Assembly: GCA_963803015.1 (NCBI GenBank)
Contig: CAWDKV010000011.1
Coordinates: 372,001-436,000 of the forward strand
Direction of reading: 5' to 3'
Origin: Berkiella sp963803015
GTDB taxonomy: Bacteria; Pseudomonadota; Gammaproteobacteria; Berkiellales; Berkiellaceae
DNA length: 64,000 nt
The notes under the pieces: model-generated
Seen by the model: only the letters and a program-made list of their open reading frames with translations
Database searches by the model: none
What the model was told of the DNA's origin: nothing
In this document: in pieces, positions 1 to 8,730 of the stretch
Layout of the letters: every line of letters begins with the position of its first letter
How positions within the stretch are numbered: position 1 is the stretch's first letter
Position numbers and translations under genes: made by a program

Positions 1-99
1 GCCATGCTTGGAGAAAGGGAAGAGACAAAAAGTTCCACTAAGATTGAATATTTTGTAACGGTTGCTGCTTATGCGCGCAGATTGATTTTTAAACACTAG
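1..99 (+). CDS. 3' end of an upstream gene (unidentified)
   Basis: An open frame runs in from the left edge (frame 1) and ends at a TAG at 97-99, giving 32 residues rich in Glu, Lys, Arg and aromatic residues. Nothing in the fragment identifies a family. It could be the true C-terminus of an upstream gene or a chance open frame. Between its end and the next gene (100-251) the sequence is AT-rich with no other open frame of note. Confidence 0.3.
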   Translation, partial: AMLGEREETKSSTKIEYFVTVAAYARRLIFKH

Positions 100-251
100 A
101 AATTAAAAACTCTATGTATTTTGAGTTCATCAACTGTCTTTTTGCTCACCTTTTATCGGCATAATTTCACCATATATCTCGCGCAACTTTTTTATGGATC
201 AAGAATGTTTACAATCATTTTTTAAAAGAAAAATCATATTGGAGTCAGAGG

Positions 252-917
252 ATGTTGCGACAAATTATATCTGTCATCGTTGGAGTGAGTGTCACTGTAG
301 CGAGAGTGATTTCACTTTTGAAACAAGAAGAGACACCAAGAGAAAGAGCGCTTTATAACAATCTTTGGCAAACAGCCCTATCGGGTGCAGCACAAGGGCT
401 AACCATGCCGGACTATCCTTTATCCGATGCATTGCTTCCTGCTAGCTTAACCGTGTTGCATAGCTTTACGAGAAGGGCGCCCAGAGAGTTCTTTCCGGAA
501 TTTGTTTTAGCAGATTATCCTGGCCTGAGAGAGGTCGAGCCCGCCTTTGCTTTAGAGGAAAGGGCACCTTTAGAAGGGGAAATATCGGTCATTCCAGCGA
601 CTAGTTTCAAGGCACAATTGGCGGAAGTGGGTGTTGATATCAATGACGTGCCTGAGAAGTTTTTCGATAATGTTGTCACCTTCGATATAATGGAAAACCC
701 GGTTGTTGCTATCACCTCAACTCAGATCAATGGGGAAGAAAAGCGAACAGAGCATGTGTATGACAAGTCGACTTATGTAAGATTTGGAGGGATCTGTCCG
801 GAGAATCGTCTGGACTTTCTTGAAGTGAAAGATCATGTTACGTTACGAGCAGAAATGGAAACTTTTATTGCCGAGAAGAAGCAGGAAGCGAGTTTGCAAG
901 GGGCAGTTTTGAGATAA
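252..917 (+). CDS. U-box-like domain protein, candidate effector ubiquitin ligase
   Basis: The 221-residue protein has a hydrophobic N-terminus (about 3-23) and a C-terminal segment (about 134-208) that reads like a U-box. A Phe-Asp-Ile-Met-Glu-Asn-Pro-Val core matches the family pattern of Asp-Pro-Ile...Met...Asp-Pro-Val. It is followed by Val-Tyr-Asp-Lys-Ser-Thr, then Ile-Cys-Pro-Glu-Asn-Arg, then Leu-Arg-x-x-Met-x-x-Phe-Ile. U-box proteins bind E2 enzymes and act as ubiquitin ligases; Legionella LubX and GobX are secreted examples. The loop before the Tyr-Asp pair is longer than usual. GGAG lies about eight bases before the ATG. The domain call is by eye and the effector role is inference. 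Confidence 0.6.
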   Translation: MLRQIISVIVGVSVTVARVISLLKQEETPRERALYNNLWQTALSGAAQGLTMPDYPLSDALLPASLTVLHSFTRRAPREFFPEFVLADYPGLREVEPAFALEERAPLEGEISVIPATSFKAQLAEVGVDINDVPEKFFDNVVTFDIMENPVVAITSTQINGEEKRTEHVYDKSTYVRFGGICPENRLDFLEVKDHVTLRAEMETFIAEKKQEASLQGAVLR

Positions 918-1194
918 TTTAAAAAAATTTTAAGAAATTTTAAAAATAATTTTCAGGTTAGAATTTTTGAAATTTGAAGTTCTGTTAAAGTAAACGTAAA
1001 TGAGCTAAGTCCTTAAAGAATAAAAAAATTTTCCTACTTGGGTGAGATCAAAAAAAGAGACAAATCACATTTCACACACACACATTTTGTCATCATTTTC
1101 TCTAATCAGAGCAAATGTGACTGGATATATATTTTATTTTTTTAAACTGTTGTGCTAAATTTGTGATAGTTACCCTAGTATGAGGAGAGGCTAG

Positions 1195-1668
1195 ATGACC
1201 GTCCGTAAGAAAACAGCAACGAAACGCAAGGCTGCGAAAACTTCAACCGCTAAACCAGCTAAGAAGGCAACAGCTAAGCGTACAACCGCTAAGAAAGCGA
1301 CCGCTAAAACTGCAACAGCCAAAAAGGCTACCGCTACCAAGCGTAAAGTTGTAGCGAAAGCTAAAGTTGCTAAAGCTCGTAAGACTACTGCTAAGAAGAG
1401 TACGACTGCGAAGAAAGCAACCGTTAAAAAAGCGACCACAGCTAAAAAAGCAACTGCTAAAAAAGCGACTACCGCTAAAAAGCGTCCAGCCGCCAAAAAA
1501 GCAACTGCTAAAAAAGCGACCACAGCTAAGAAAGCAACAACTGCTAAAAAGCGCCCAGCCGCTAAGAAAGCAGCTGGTGCTACTAAGCGTAAAGTTGCTG
1601 CTAAAAAGCATACCGGCGCTGCTCGTAAGAGAAAAACAAGCAAAGTGGCTAAGCTGCTAAGCATGTAA
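1195..1668 (+). CDS. Histone H1-like Lys/Ala-rich DNA-binding protein
   Basis: The 157 residues are almost entirely Lys, Ala, Thr and Arg in degenerate repeats of the Lys-Lys-Ala-Thr-Ala-Lys type, with scattered Arg-Lys-Val and Pro-Ala-Ala-Lys units. This is the composition of the C-terminal tail of eukaryotic H1 and of bacterial H1-like proteins such as chlamydial Hc1/Hc2 and AlgP-like proteins, which bind and compact DNA. A good ribosome site (GAGGAGAGG at 1182-1190) precedes the ATG, and a strong terminator follows the stop, so it is a monocistronic, probably well expressed gene. The low-complexity DNA opens long frames on the other strand, which are shadows. It may act on the bacterial nucleoid or on host chromatin; the sequence does not decide. 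Confidence 0.85.
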   Translation: MTVRKKTATKRKAAKTSTAKPAKKATAKRTTAKKATAKTATAKKATATKRKVVAKAKVAKARKTTAKKSTTAKKATVKKATTAKKATAKKATTAKKRPAAKKATAKKATTAKKATTAKKRPAAKKAAGATKRKVAAKKHTGAARKRKTSKVAKLLSM

Positions 1669-1675
1669 GCAGCAG

Positions 1676-1716
1676 AAAACGCGTTATATCTTTTCGGTAT
1701 AACGCGTTTTTTGTTT
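1676..1716 (+). terminator. Rho-independent terminator of the H1-like gene
   Basis: A perfect 13-bp stem (AAAACGCGTTATA at 1676-1688 with TATAACGCGTTTT at 1698-1710) around a 9-nt loop is followed by TTGTTTT. It starts eight bases after the stop codon of the H1-like gene. Confidence 0.9.
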
Positions 1717-1896
1717 TCAATCTCCCCTCTAAATTTATACCATTATCATTATTCAATTCGAATAACAGCTCAAAAACCAATCTTTCTTGTGTCTCTGTAG
1801 TCATTGTGGTAAATTGCCAACTTACTCATTCTTTTAGCTAATCAGCTAGTTAATGGGTTGATTTACTTCAATTTTAGGGTGTTGAGGGGAATAACG

Positions 1897-2865
1897 ATGT
1901 TAGGGCAATTTATTAACTTCGTAAAAGGGCTATTATCTGCACCAAGCAGTCCTTCTAAAGTTATTGTGAATGTTGTAGAGCTGCCGCCGCCACCGCCTCC
2001 TAAAGATCCCATCCAAATCAATTTTATTGTATCTACCCTCTGTCCCCCTTTGCCAACGTCTGGGGTCACACAAGAATGGGTAAATGTTTATTTAAAACAA
2101 TTTAAAACAAATGTTTTGTTGTTATGGGCTGACCATGAAGATAAATTAAATGTTGCATTTTCACACAACAAAAATTCATTTCACCTGTGTTTAAATGAAT
2201 ATCGAGTAGAGAAAGACACGGGGCATGTGATTTTTAGAGAGAAGAAAATAGATGATATAAATGATATATATAGTGCTATTGAAGAAAAGGGGTTCTATTT
2301 ATCAGAAAATATCATTTTACCAACCTTGGATGAGTTGCTGAAACATCAATTTAATGTCAATTTGACCCAAAAACATATTACATCTGACATGATAGCGCGC
2401 GCTGAAAGTGCATTTTCTCGGGTACAAAATAATCTGGAACAAAATACAAATTGTTCTATTTGCTTAGAGAAGTACACTGAAGATAACCCTGCTCATATTC
2501 TTATTCTAAGTAGACAATTTTATCATAAAGAGTGCATCACAGAAGCTTTGGGAAGGCAAAAAAGAGAAGAGAAGGAATTAAGAGATCCTTTAACAAACGA
2601 GTTAATTGCAGAAGCAGGCGCTCGCTTCAATATTAAAAAAGCAATATTACCTGCAGAAATTTATCAAAGTATGGTCAGTGAATACGAAGAATATTTTGTA
2701 CAAGCAAACACTTTCCTTACCATGGTAAAAGTGCTAGCAGCAACAAAAGCGCCTCTATCAGAAGGGCGTAAGCTAGATGAAAAGATCAAGACTGAAACGG
2801 GGGAGTTAATTGAAGCAATTAAAGATCCAACAACCAAGGATACCATTGCATTAAAGCCCATGTAA
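1897..2865 (+). CDS. RING/U-box-like zinc-finger protein, candidate effector
   Basis: The ATG at 1897 is chosen because GAGGGG sits just upstream; an in-frame ATG at 1858 would add 13 residues without a ribosome site. The 322-residue product has a hydrophobic N-terminal patch, a run of six prolines near residue 30, and around residues 190-240 a half RING finger: Cys-Ser-Ile-Cys, then Tyr-His-Lys-Glu-Cys. Where a RING would end in Cys-Pro-x-Cys it reads Asp-Pro-Leu-Thr, as in U-box folds. RING proteins recruit E2 enzymes; here zinc coordination would be incomplete. Residues about 70-140 have a weak SH2-like look that I do not rely on. It follows the U-box-like and H1-like genes on the same strand. 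Confidence 0.55.
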   Translation: MLGQFINFVKGLLSAPSSPSKVIVNVVELPPPPPPKDPIQINFIVSTLCPPLPTSGVTQEWVNVYLKQFKTNVLLLWADHEDKLNVAFSHNKNSFHLCLNEYRVEKDTGHVIFREKKIDDINDIYSAIEEKGFYLSENIILPTLDELLKHQFNVNLTQKHITSDMIARAESAFSRVQNNLEQNTNCSICLEKYTEDNPAHILILSRQFYHKECITEALGRQKREEKELRDPLTNELIAEAGARFNIKKAILPAEIYQSMVSEYEEYFVQANTFLTMVKVLAATKAPLSEGRKLDEKIKTETGELIEAIKDPTTKDTIALKPM

Positions 2866-2983
2866 CCCAATTTTTTGCCTGACAGCTAAATTAGTTATGA
2901 TCAGAATAAGGAATAGTGGTTACAAATCCTTTTAGAAATTGTAAAATTGCATAATTTTGCTGCATTTTTAAAGGAAGATTATT

Positions 2984-3769
2984 ATGCAGTCGGCGTTTTA
3001 TAAGGCTAATGTTGCTTTTACCTCAAAGCACGATGTCAAAGGGCTTCTCACCCAACTTCAAGACGAAGAAATCACCTATTTAACTTATGAATGTTATTTA
3101 CCCAATGGACGCCATTATCGCCTGACTTCTCATCCCGAATGGATTGAGCACTATTATAGAGAAGCGCTCTATAACGTCGCTGTTTTTGAACATCAAGATA
3201 TTTTTAATAAGAATGGGGTGACTTTTTGGTGTGATCTCAATCGTCAACCTATTTATGATAGGGCGAGTGAATTTGATATTGATCATGGCTTCACTTACTT
3301 TTTTCAAAAAGAGGGTTCTACTCATTTCTTTCATTTAGGCAGAAAAGTCTCAGCCAAACCCAATCAAGATAAAGATAAAACCCTTCTGAGTAAATATGAA
3401 TCTTTTTCGCTAGATTTCTTAGATAAAACCTTGGGGCTGCGTCAAGAAGGTGAAAAACAATCCATTATTTTGCACCCTTATAAATCACCCTTGAAAGCTA
3501 GTGACTTGCTTTCTTTAATCGCTGAATCCTTGTTAGAGAGTCAAGTGGTTGTTGGCAATAAAATAATTGAAATTTCGCCTAAAGAAGCAAGAGTGGCGCA
3601 ATATCTTTCTCAAGGACTTTGCATCAAACAAATCTCGCATCGAATTGGCGTGAGTGAGAGAACAGTGAAGTACCATATTTGCTCTTTAAAAGAAAAGACG
3701 CGTTGTAAAAATTTAGTGCAACTCGGATTTAAGCTTGCGAGTATAAAATTAAAATATAAAGAAGGGTAA
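2984..3769 (+). CDS. LuxR-family transcriptional regulator
   Basis: The 261-residue protein ends in a LuxR/GerE helix-turn-helix (about 195-255): Ser-Pro-Lys-Glu-Ala-Arg, Gly-Leu-Cys-Ile-Lys-Gln-Ile, Val-Ser-Glu-Arg-Thr-Val-Lys-Tyr-His. The N-terminal half resembles an autoinducer-binding or PAS-like domain, with a His-Pro-Glu-Trp...His-Tyr-Tyr-Arg-Glu stretch near residue 50. No LuxI-type synthase is present in the window, so it is an orphan regulator, comparable to the LpnR-type regulators of Legionella. AAGGAAG precedes the ATG at a suitable distance. It lies 17 bases upstream of the transaldolase-like gene and may be cotranscribed with it and the efflux genes. Confidence 0.85.
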   Translation: MQSAFYKANVAFTSKHDVKGLLTQLQDEEITYLTYECYLPNGRHYRLTSHPEWIEHYYREALYNVAVFEHQDIFNKNGVTFWCDLNRQPIYDRASEFDIDHGFTYFFQKEGSTHFFHLGRKVSAKPNQDKDKTLLSKYESFSLDFLDKTLGLRQEGEKQSIILHPYKSPLKASDLLSLIAESLLESQVVVGNKIIEISPKEARVAQYLSQGLCIKQISHRIGVSERTVKYHICSLKEKTRCKNLVQLGFKLASIKLKYKEG

Positions 3770-3786
3770 AAGGAGAAACAGAGCCC

Positions 3787-4494
3787 GTGTCACTAGAGAA
3801 CAAATTTGAAGTTTGGATTGACTCATTAGACAAAGATATTATATTACACGCAAAAAGTTTAGGTCTTTTGCATGGGGTGACGACTAACCCTACCATTTTA
3901 TCACGCCATGATCCTCTGCCCCTTAAAAGTATTGCAACGGCACTTGAATTATTTGAAGGCCCGCTTGGCGTTCAAGTAACTCATCAAGAATCAGAGCAAA
4001 TGATTAAACAAGCTAAAGCGCTTTATGCCCTCAGCAACCGTATCATTGTTAAAATTCCTTGTGTTGAAGAAGGGTATAAAGCTATGTATGCTTTACAGCA
4101 AGAAGGGATCCCGGTTTTAGCCACTGCGATTTATACGCTGCGCCAATATCATTTAGCGAGTTTGTTTGGGGCAAAATATGCTGCGCCTTATTATTCCAGA
4201 ATGATTAAGCGCCATAAGGAAGAGAGCGCAAATCTTGAGACTGCAGCTCAAAAATCACTTGAAATAGTCACTCAAATGTTAAATCTTTCTAGAAAAAACA
4301 AAACCAAGGTGATGTTAGCTGCCTTAGAATCTCCTTGTCAATTGGATGATTTGGTCTGTCTTGGTTTAGAGGTGGCGACCCTACCAGCAGAAGTCTATAA
4401 AAAGTGGCTAGGCGACTTCCCTAAATCTGTTGCGGATTTGAACAAATTTTCAGAAGATTGGCATCTTAATATTCATGCAGGAGATTGGCTTTAA
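3787..4494 (+). CDS. Transaldolase / fructose-6-phosphate aldolase family protein
   Basis: The 235-residue protein starts with GTG. It shows the small-transaldolase signatures Val-Thr-Thr-Asn-Pro-Thr-Ile (about residue 30), Ile-Val-Lys-Ile-Pro with the Schiff-base lysine (about 95), and an Ala-Thr-Ala-Ile-Tyr-Thr strand (about 115) followed by a Tyr-Tyr-Ser-Arg phosphate-site region. Members transfer dihydroxyacetone units or cleave fructose 6-phosphate. Its length matches the short TalC/Fsa group rather than the TalB group. The stop codon overlaps the ATG of the efflux adaptor by one base (TAATG), so the two are translationally coupled, an odd pairing of sugar enzyme and drug pump. Confidence 0.8.
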   Translation: MSLENKFEVWIDSLDKDIILHAKSLGLLHGVTTNPTILSRHDPLPLKSIATALELFEGPLGVQVTHQESEQMIKQAKALYALSNRIIVKIPCVEEGYKAMYALQQEGIPVLATAIYTLRQYHLASLFGAKYAAPYYSRMIKRHKEESANLETAAQKSLEIVTQMLNLSRKNKTKVMLAALESPCQLDDLVCLGLEVATLPAEVYKKWLGDFPKSVADLNKFSEDWHLNIHAGDWL

Positions 4495-5564
4495 TGATTC
4501 AAAAGAATCTTCTCTTATTCGTTTGTTTAATCTGTGTTTTCTTTCTTCCCCAAACTTATGCTGAGACTAAAAACAATCCAGAGATTAAAGTTGTGGAAGT
4601 TGAAAAGGTTAAGCAATCCACGATTACCGAAACTATTCGTTTATTAGGAGTCGTGAAAGCGAAAAGATCTATCGATCTGGTAGCTAAAACCAGTGGTAAT
4701 CTTGAACAAATTGTGCAAAGTGGCGCCAAAGTGTCTAAAGGGACACTTATCGCAAAACTTGACAATGTTGATGTTGAAAAGTCGGTCGCACTCTCAGCTG
4801 AATCAGCAAAACTTGCCAAAGCGCAATACGATAGAATACTTTCATTGACGAAAACCAATGCGGTAAGTAAAAGAAATCTAGAAGAAGCAAAACACCAATG
4901 GTTGGATGCACAAAAAAGCTATTTAAGCGCTAAGATGGAATGTGGGAAATCACATTATATTGCTCCTTTCGATGGATTTGTAGGGGTTTACAAAGTTCGC
5001 GAAGGCACGCAAGTAAGGGAAGGGCATAAAATTGTTTCTCTTTATGATCCTAGCGAACTCGGTGTGGAATTTGATATTCCTGCCAAATATCTTACAAAAA
5101 TTCATCCTGGTCAAAAGATGGTAATCAATGATAAACAACTGACGTTAGATGTCGTGCAAAATATGATCGATCCCGACACTTTAATGGTACCAGCTTATGT
5201 AAATTTTTCATGTCAGGATTGTTTTATTGGTGAAACGGTTAATGTCGATCTCTCATTAGTTGAGCATCAAAATGTTCCTGTTATCTCCGCTGAATGCGTT
5301 TTTCATAAAAATGGTAAAGAATTTGTTTATGTGGTGAAAGAAAATAAAGCTATTTTAACTCCTGTTTGGCTCGGTCTCAAAGAGAAAAACAAAGTGGAAG
5401 TAACGGATGGCATTCAAGAGGGGGATATCATCATCTCGCGTGGACAGGCTCGGCTTTATCCAGACATTCAAGTTAAAATTGATACTAATAATATATCCAC
5501 AGCAGATAATTTTTCGGCTAGGCGGCAAGCTCACGAGCAAAAGGAGCGTATAAGTAATACATGA
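4494..5564 (+). CDS. RND efflux periplasmic adaptor (membrane fusion protein)
   Basis: The 356-residue product has an N-terminal signal peptide (hydrophobic core about 6-20, cleavage after Tyr-Ala-Glu), then the HlyD/AcrA layout: a lipoyl half-motif (Gly-Ala-Lys-Val-Ser-Lys-Gly), a short coiled-coil hairpin (about 95-145), the second lipoyl half (Ile-Ala-Pro-Phe-Asp-Gly-Phe-Val-Gly) and a beta-barrel region. It would link the inner-membrane pump downstream to an outer-membrane channel, which is not in the window. The start is the ATG overlapping the preceding stop, with CAGGAGA just before it; a TTG nine bases upstream is less likely. Confidence 0.88.
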   Translation: MIQKNLLLFVCLICVFFLPQTYAETKNNPEIKVVEVEKVKQSTITETIRLLGVVKAKRSIDLVAKTSGNLEQIVQSGAKVSKGTLIAKLDNVDVEKSVALSAESAKLAKAQYDRILSLTKTNAVSKRNLEEAKHQWLDAQKSYLSAKMECGKSHYIAPFDGFVGVYKVREGTQVREGHKIVSLYDPSELGVEFDIPAKYLTKIHPGQKMVINDKQLTLDVVQNMIDPDTLMVPAYVNFSCQDCFIGETVNVDLSLVEHQNVPVISAECVFHKNGKEFVYVVKENKAILTPVWLGLKEKNKVEVTDGIQEGDIIISRGQARLYPDIQVKIDTNNISTADNFSARRQAHEQKERISNT

Positions 5565-5584
5565 CTTTTGCGAGAGAGCTTTGC

Positions 5585-5604
5585 CAACAACGCCGAAAAT
5601 TCAT
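5585..5604. repeat. Fragment of the 105-bp palindromic repeat
   Basis: These 20 bases, between the adaptor and pump genes, are identical to the reverse complement of 29111-29130, the outer arm of the palindromic repeat at 29109-29213. Only this one arm remains here. Confidence 0.6.
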
Positions 5605-5628
5605 ATGCGAAGGATAGACTGAAAAATC

Positions 5629-8600
5629 ATGAAATTAACGGAATACTTTATAAGACACCCTGTCATTGCTTTAGTGTTAAATAGCATGATTCTTATTGTA
5701 GGGCTACTTTGCTTTAAAAATATTGCAGTACGTGAATATCCTGAAGTCACACTGCCCGTTTTAGCAGTGACTGCGCAGTTTCCCAATGCCAGTGCTGAAC
5801 TTGTGGAATCTGGGGTGACGCATCCTTTGGAGGATCAACTTGGCGGCGTGGAAGGCTTAGAATCCATGACCTCGCAATCCAGCCAAGGCAGTTGTAACAT
5901 CATGCTTGTTTTTAAAGAGGGCACATCCCTTGATAAAACCTTAAGTGTTTTAAGAGATAAAATCAATTTGGCTCGAGCGCATTTACCAAAAGAAGTGCCC
6001 GAGCCTGTTATTCAAAGACAAAGCATTTCAAACGGGATCCCTTTTATTGCCATTGCTCTTTCATCAACTGATAAAAACTATGGTGAGCTCACACATTTTG
6101 CCAACCTTTATCTCAAAAATGCCTTTAGAAGTATTGATGGTGTTTCTTCAGTCGAGGTGGCAGGGCAGCCTTATACCATGGAGGTAGTTTTAGATCTGCA
6201 TAAAATGTACGCTTTTGGTGTCAATGCAGATGAAGTCTATCAAGCAATAGAGAAGTATACGCATTCATGGCCCGTTGGAAAATATCGTAATGAAGTGCCT
6301 ACCACCATCGAGCTGAACCTCAAGGAAGTAGACGATTTTAATAAGATTTTTGTTAAAAATCGTTCTAATGGCAAGGCAGTTTTCCTACATTCTATCGCTG
6401 ATGTTAAATTAGCTACTGATAATAAATCGTTCAGGGTCCGACTCAATGGTCAACCTGGGCTTATGCTCTCAATTGATAAAGCCAGTGATGCTAATCCAGT
6501 TGAAGTATCTAAATTGGTGCACAAACAGCTATCTTCGCTGCAAAAAACCTTGCCTCCTGATCTGCAAATTGAGGTGATGCTTGATCAAACTGCTTTTATT
6601 AAAGCTTCCTTGCATAATATTAAATCATCTATTGTAGAAGCGGTATTACTTGTTCTGATCATTGTCTTTGTTTTTCTGCGTAACCTCAGATCGACGCTTA
6701 TTCCGTTGGTGACCATTCCCATTTCCCTTATCGGTAGCATTATCTTCTTAAAACTATTTGGATTCTCTATCAACACACTGACTTTACTCGCTATGGTCTT
6801 AGCCATCGGTTTAGTAGTAGATGATGCCATTGTTGTGCTTGAAAATATTGCGCGACATATTGAAAAAGGATTATCTCCATTGGAAGCAGCCATAAAGGGA
6901 AGCCGTGAGATTGGCTTTGCCGTGGTCGCGATGACTTTTACGTTAGCGAGTGTTTACTTGCCCCTCGCTTTTATTGAGGGCGTGATTGGACAATTATTTA
7001 TTGAATTTGCAGTGGCTTTGGCAGGAGCTGTCTTCATATCAGGGGTTGTTGCTTTGAGTTTATCTCCCTTGATGTGTGCAAAAATGCTGAAACCTCATCA
7101 AACTAAACCTTTATCTAAGATAGACCTAAGCCTAAAAAAGGCCCAAGAATTTTATCGAGCTACTTTGGAAAAAATGTTAGCGTCTAGCATATGGATTTGT
7201 GGTGGTGCTTTTGCTGTAGTTTTAGGTGTTATTTTCTTATTTAATGTATTACCTCAGGAAACCGTACCAAAAGAAGATAGAGGGCTTATTGGTGTCTACG
7301 TCCCTTATATTCCGGGTAAAGATATGAATTCATTTGAAAGCGTGGTTTCTCTTGTTGAAAAGCAATTAAAGTCTATCCCAGAAGCAAAAGGCTATTTAAC
7401 TTTCATGGGGGAATGGGGAGGGAGTATCTGCATACCCTTAAAAGATCAAGGTGCCAGAAAACGTTCCGCCTCAGAAATCATGTCTGCAATACAACCCATG
7501 ATGTCTCAATTACCTTCGATTGATGCCTGGGCTTGGAGTTGGGATTCAGGTCTGCCGGGGATGGATGATGCCATGAATGGCTCTGAGCTCACACTGGCGA
7601 TTTCTACCGCTGGAGATTATAGAACGCTTTTGCAACATTTAAATAATGCAAGACAGGAAATTGAAGAGCAAGGTGTTTTTGATTCAGTTCATCATAACCT
7701 CAAGCTTGACACGCCTGGCTACAAGCTTGCTCTAGATACTCATACTTTATCACGCGCAGGCCTTTCACCTTCTCAAGTTGCTAAGATGGTGGAAATTTTC
7801 TTTAGTGGAGACCAATCGCTTTCGTTTCACAAAGAAGGGATAAGCTATCCCATCACCATCAAAGGCAATATTATGCCTTGGACGTTAAATGAATTATATT
7901 TAAATACGCCAAAAGATAAAAAAATCTCGGTCGGTGCTATTGCGGAGATGAAACCATCAACACTTCCTAAAGAAATTCATCATCATAATCAGATGCGTTC
8001 GGTTAATTTAACCACTGCGCTGAAAAAGGATCAGAAAATTGAACCATCTATGAAAAATCTTTTACATAGTGTTAATAAGGTTATTCCTGGAGATTTTAAA
8101 AAAGAATGGATAGGCGCCGCAAAATCCTATAATGAAACCACTTCTATCATGATGTGGCTCTTGATTTTGTCTTTGGTCTTTATTTATGCGATTCTGTCTA
8201 TCCAGTTCGAGAATTTTTCCGATCCATTTATTATTATGCTAACTATTCCTTTAGCTTGTTTTGGTGCATTATTAATTGCTTACTTGTTCAACCAGTCACT
8301 CAATCTCTATACGCAAATTGGTTTAATTACCTTGAGTGGTCTTATTACTAAGCATGGCATTTTGATTGTAGAATTCGCTAATCAAAAATTGAAACAAGGT
8401 GAAACGTTGCTACAGGCTATTCAAGAAGCCGCAGGATTACGTTTGCGCCCCATTTTAATGACAACCGGAGCAATGATTCTTAGGTATCCTCCCTTTAATT
8501 TTTGCAACAGGCGCAGGCGCAGAGGCACGTCATGCAATAGGGTTTATTTTGGTGGGGGGGTTGATATGTGGCACACTCTTGACCTTGTTTGTTTTGCCTT

Positions 8601-8713
8601 CGCTTTATTATCAAATCAAGCATTTTATGTTATTTAAGAAAATGAACATTCAGCGAAAACAACCCCTAGCTGAGAATCTATTGGCGATAAAATTAACATG
8701 GCATGATAGATAA
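5629..8713 (+). CDS. RND efflux pump, inner-membrane permease, frameshifted near the C-terminus
   Basis: This is a resistance-nodulation-division permease of the AcrB/MexB (HAE1) superfamily: N-terminal membrane helix, two large periplasmic loops, and the TM4 motif Val-Val-Asp-Asp-Ala that carries the proton relay. It would export drugs or other amphiphiles with the adaptor encoded just upstream. The frame open from 5629 stops at 8637 after an Arg-rich, non-membrane tail. The conserved ending (Leu-Pro-Leu-Ile-Phe-Ala-Thr-Gly-Ala-Gly-Ala-Glu-Ala-Arg-His) continues in the next frame from 8483 to a TAA at 8711-8713. One extra base, most simply the A at 8482, explains this; restored, the protein would be about 1027 residues, the usual family length. 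Either a recent inactivating mutation or a sequencing error. Confidence 0.85.
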
Positions 8714-8730
8714 AATTAAGGAAACAATTG

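Noticed and set aside
1191..1664. Long open frames opposite and within the H1-like gene
   Set aside because: They arise from the low-complexity Lys/Ala codons; none has a ribosome site, and their products are Ala/Val/Phe-rich artefacts.
1897..2400. SH2-like domain ahead of the RING-like finger
   Set aside because: The Phe-Leu-Val-Arg core is absent; the resemblance is too weak to annotate.
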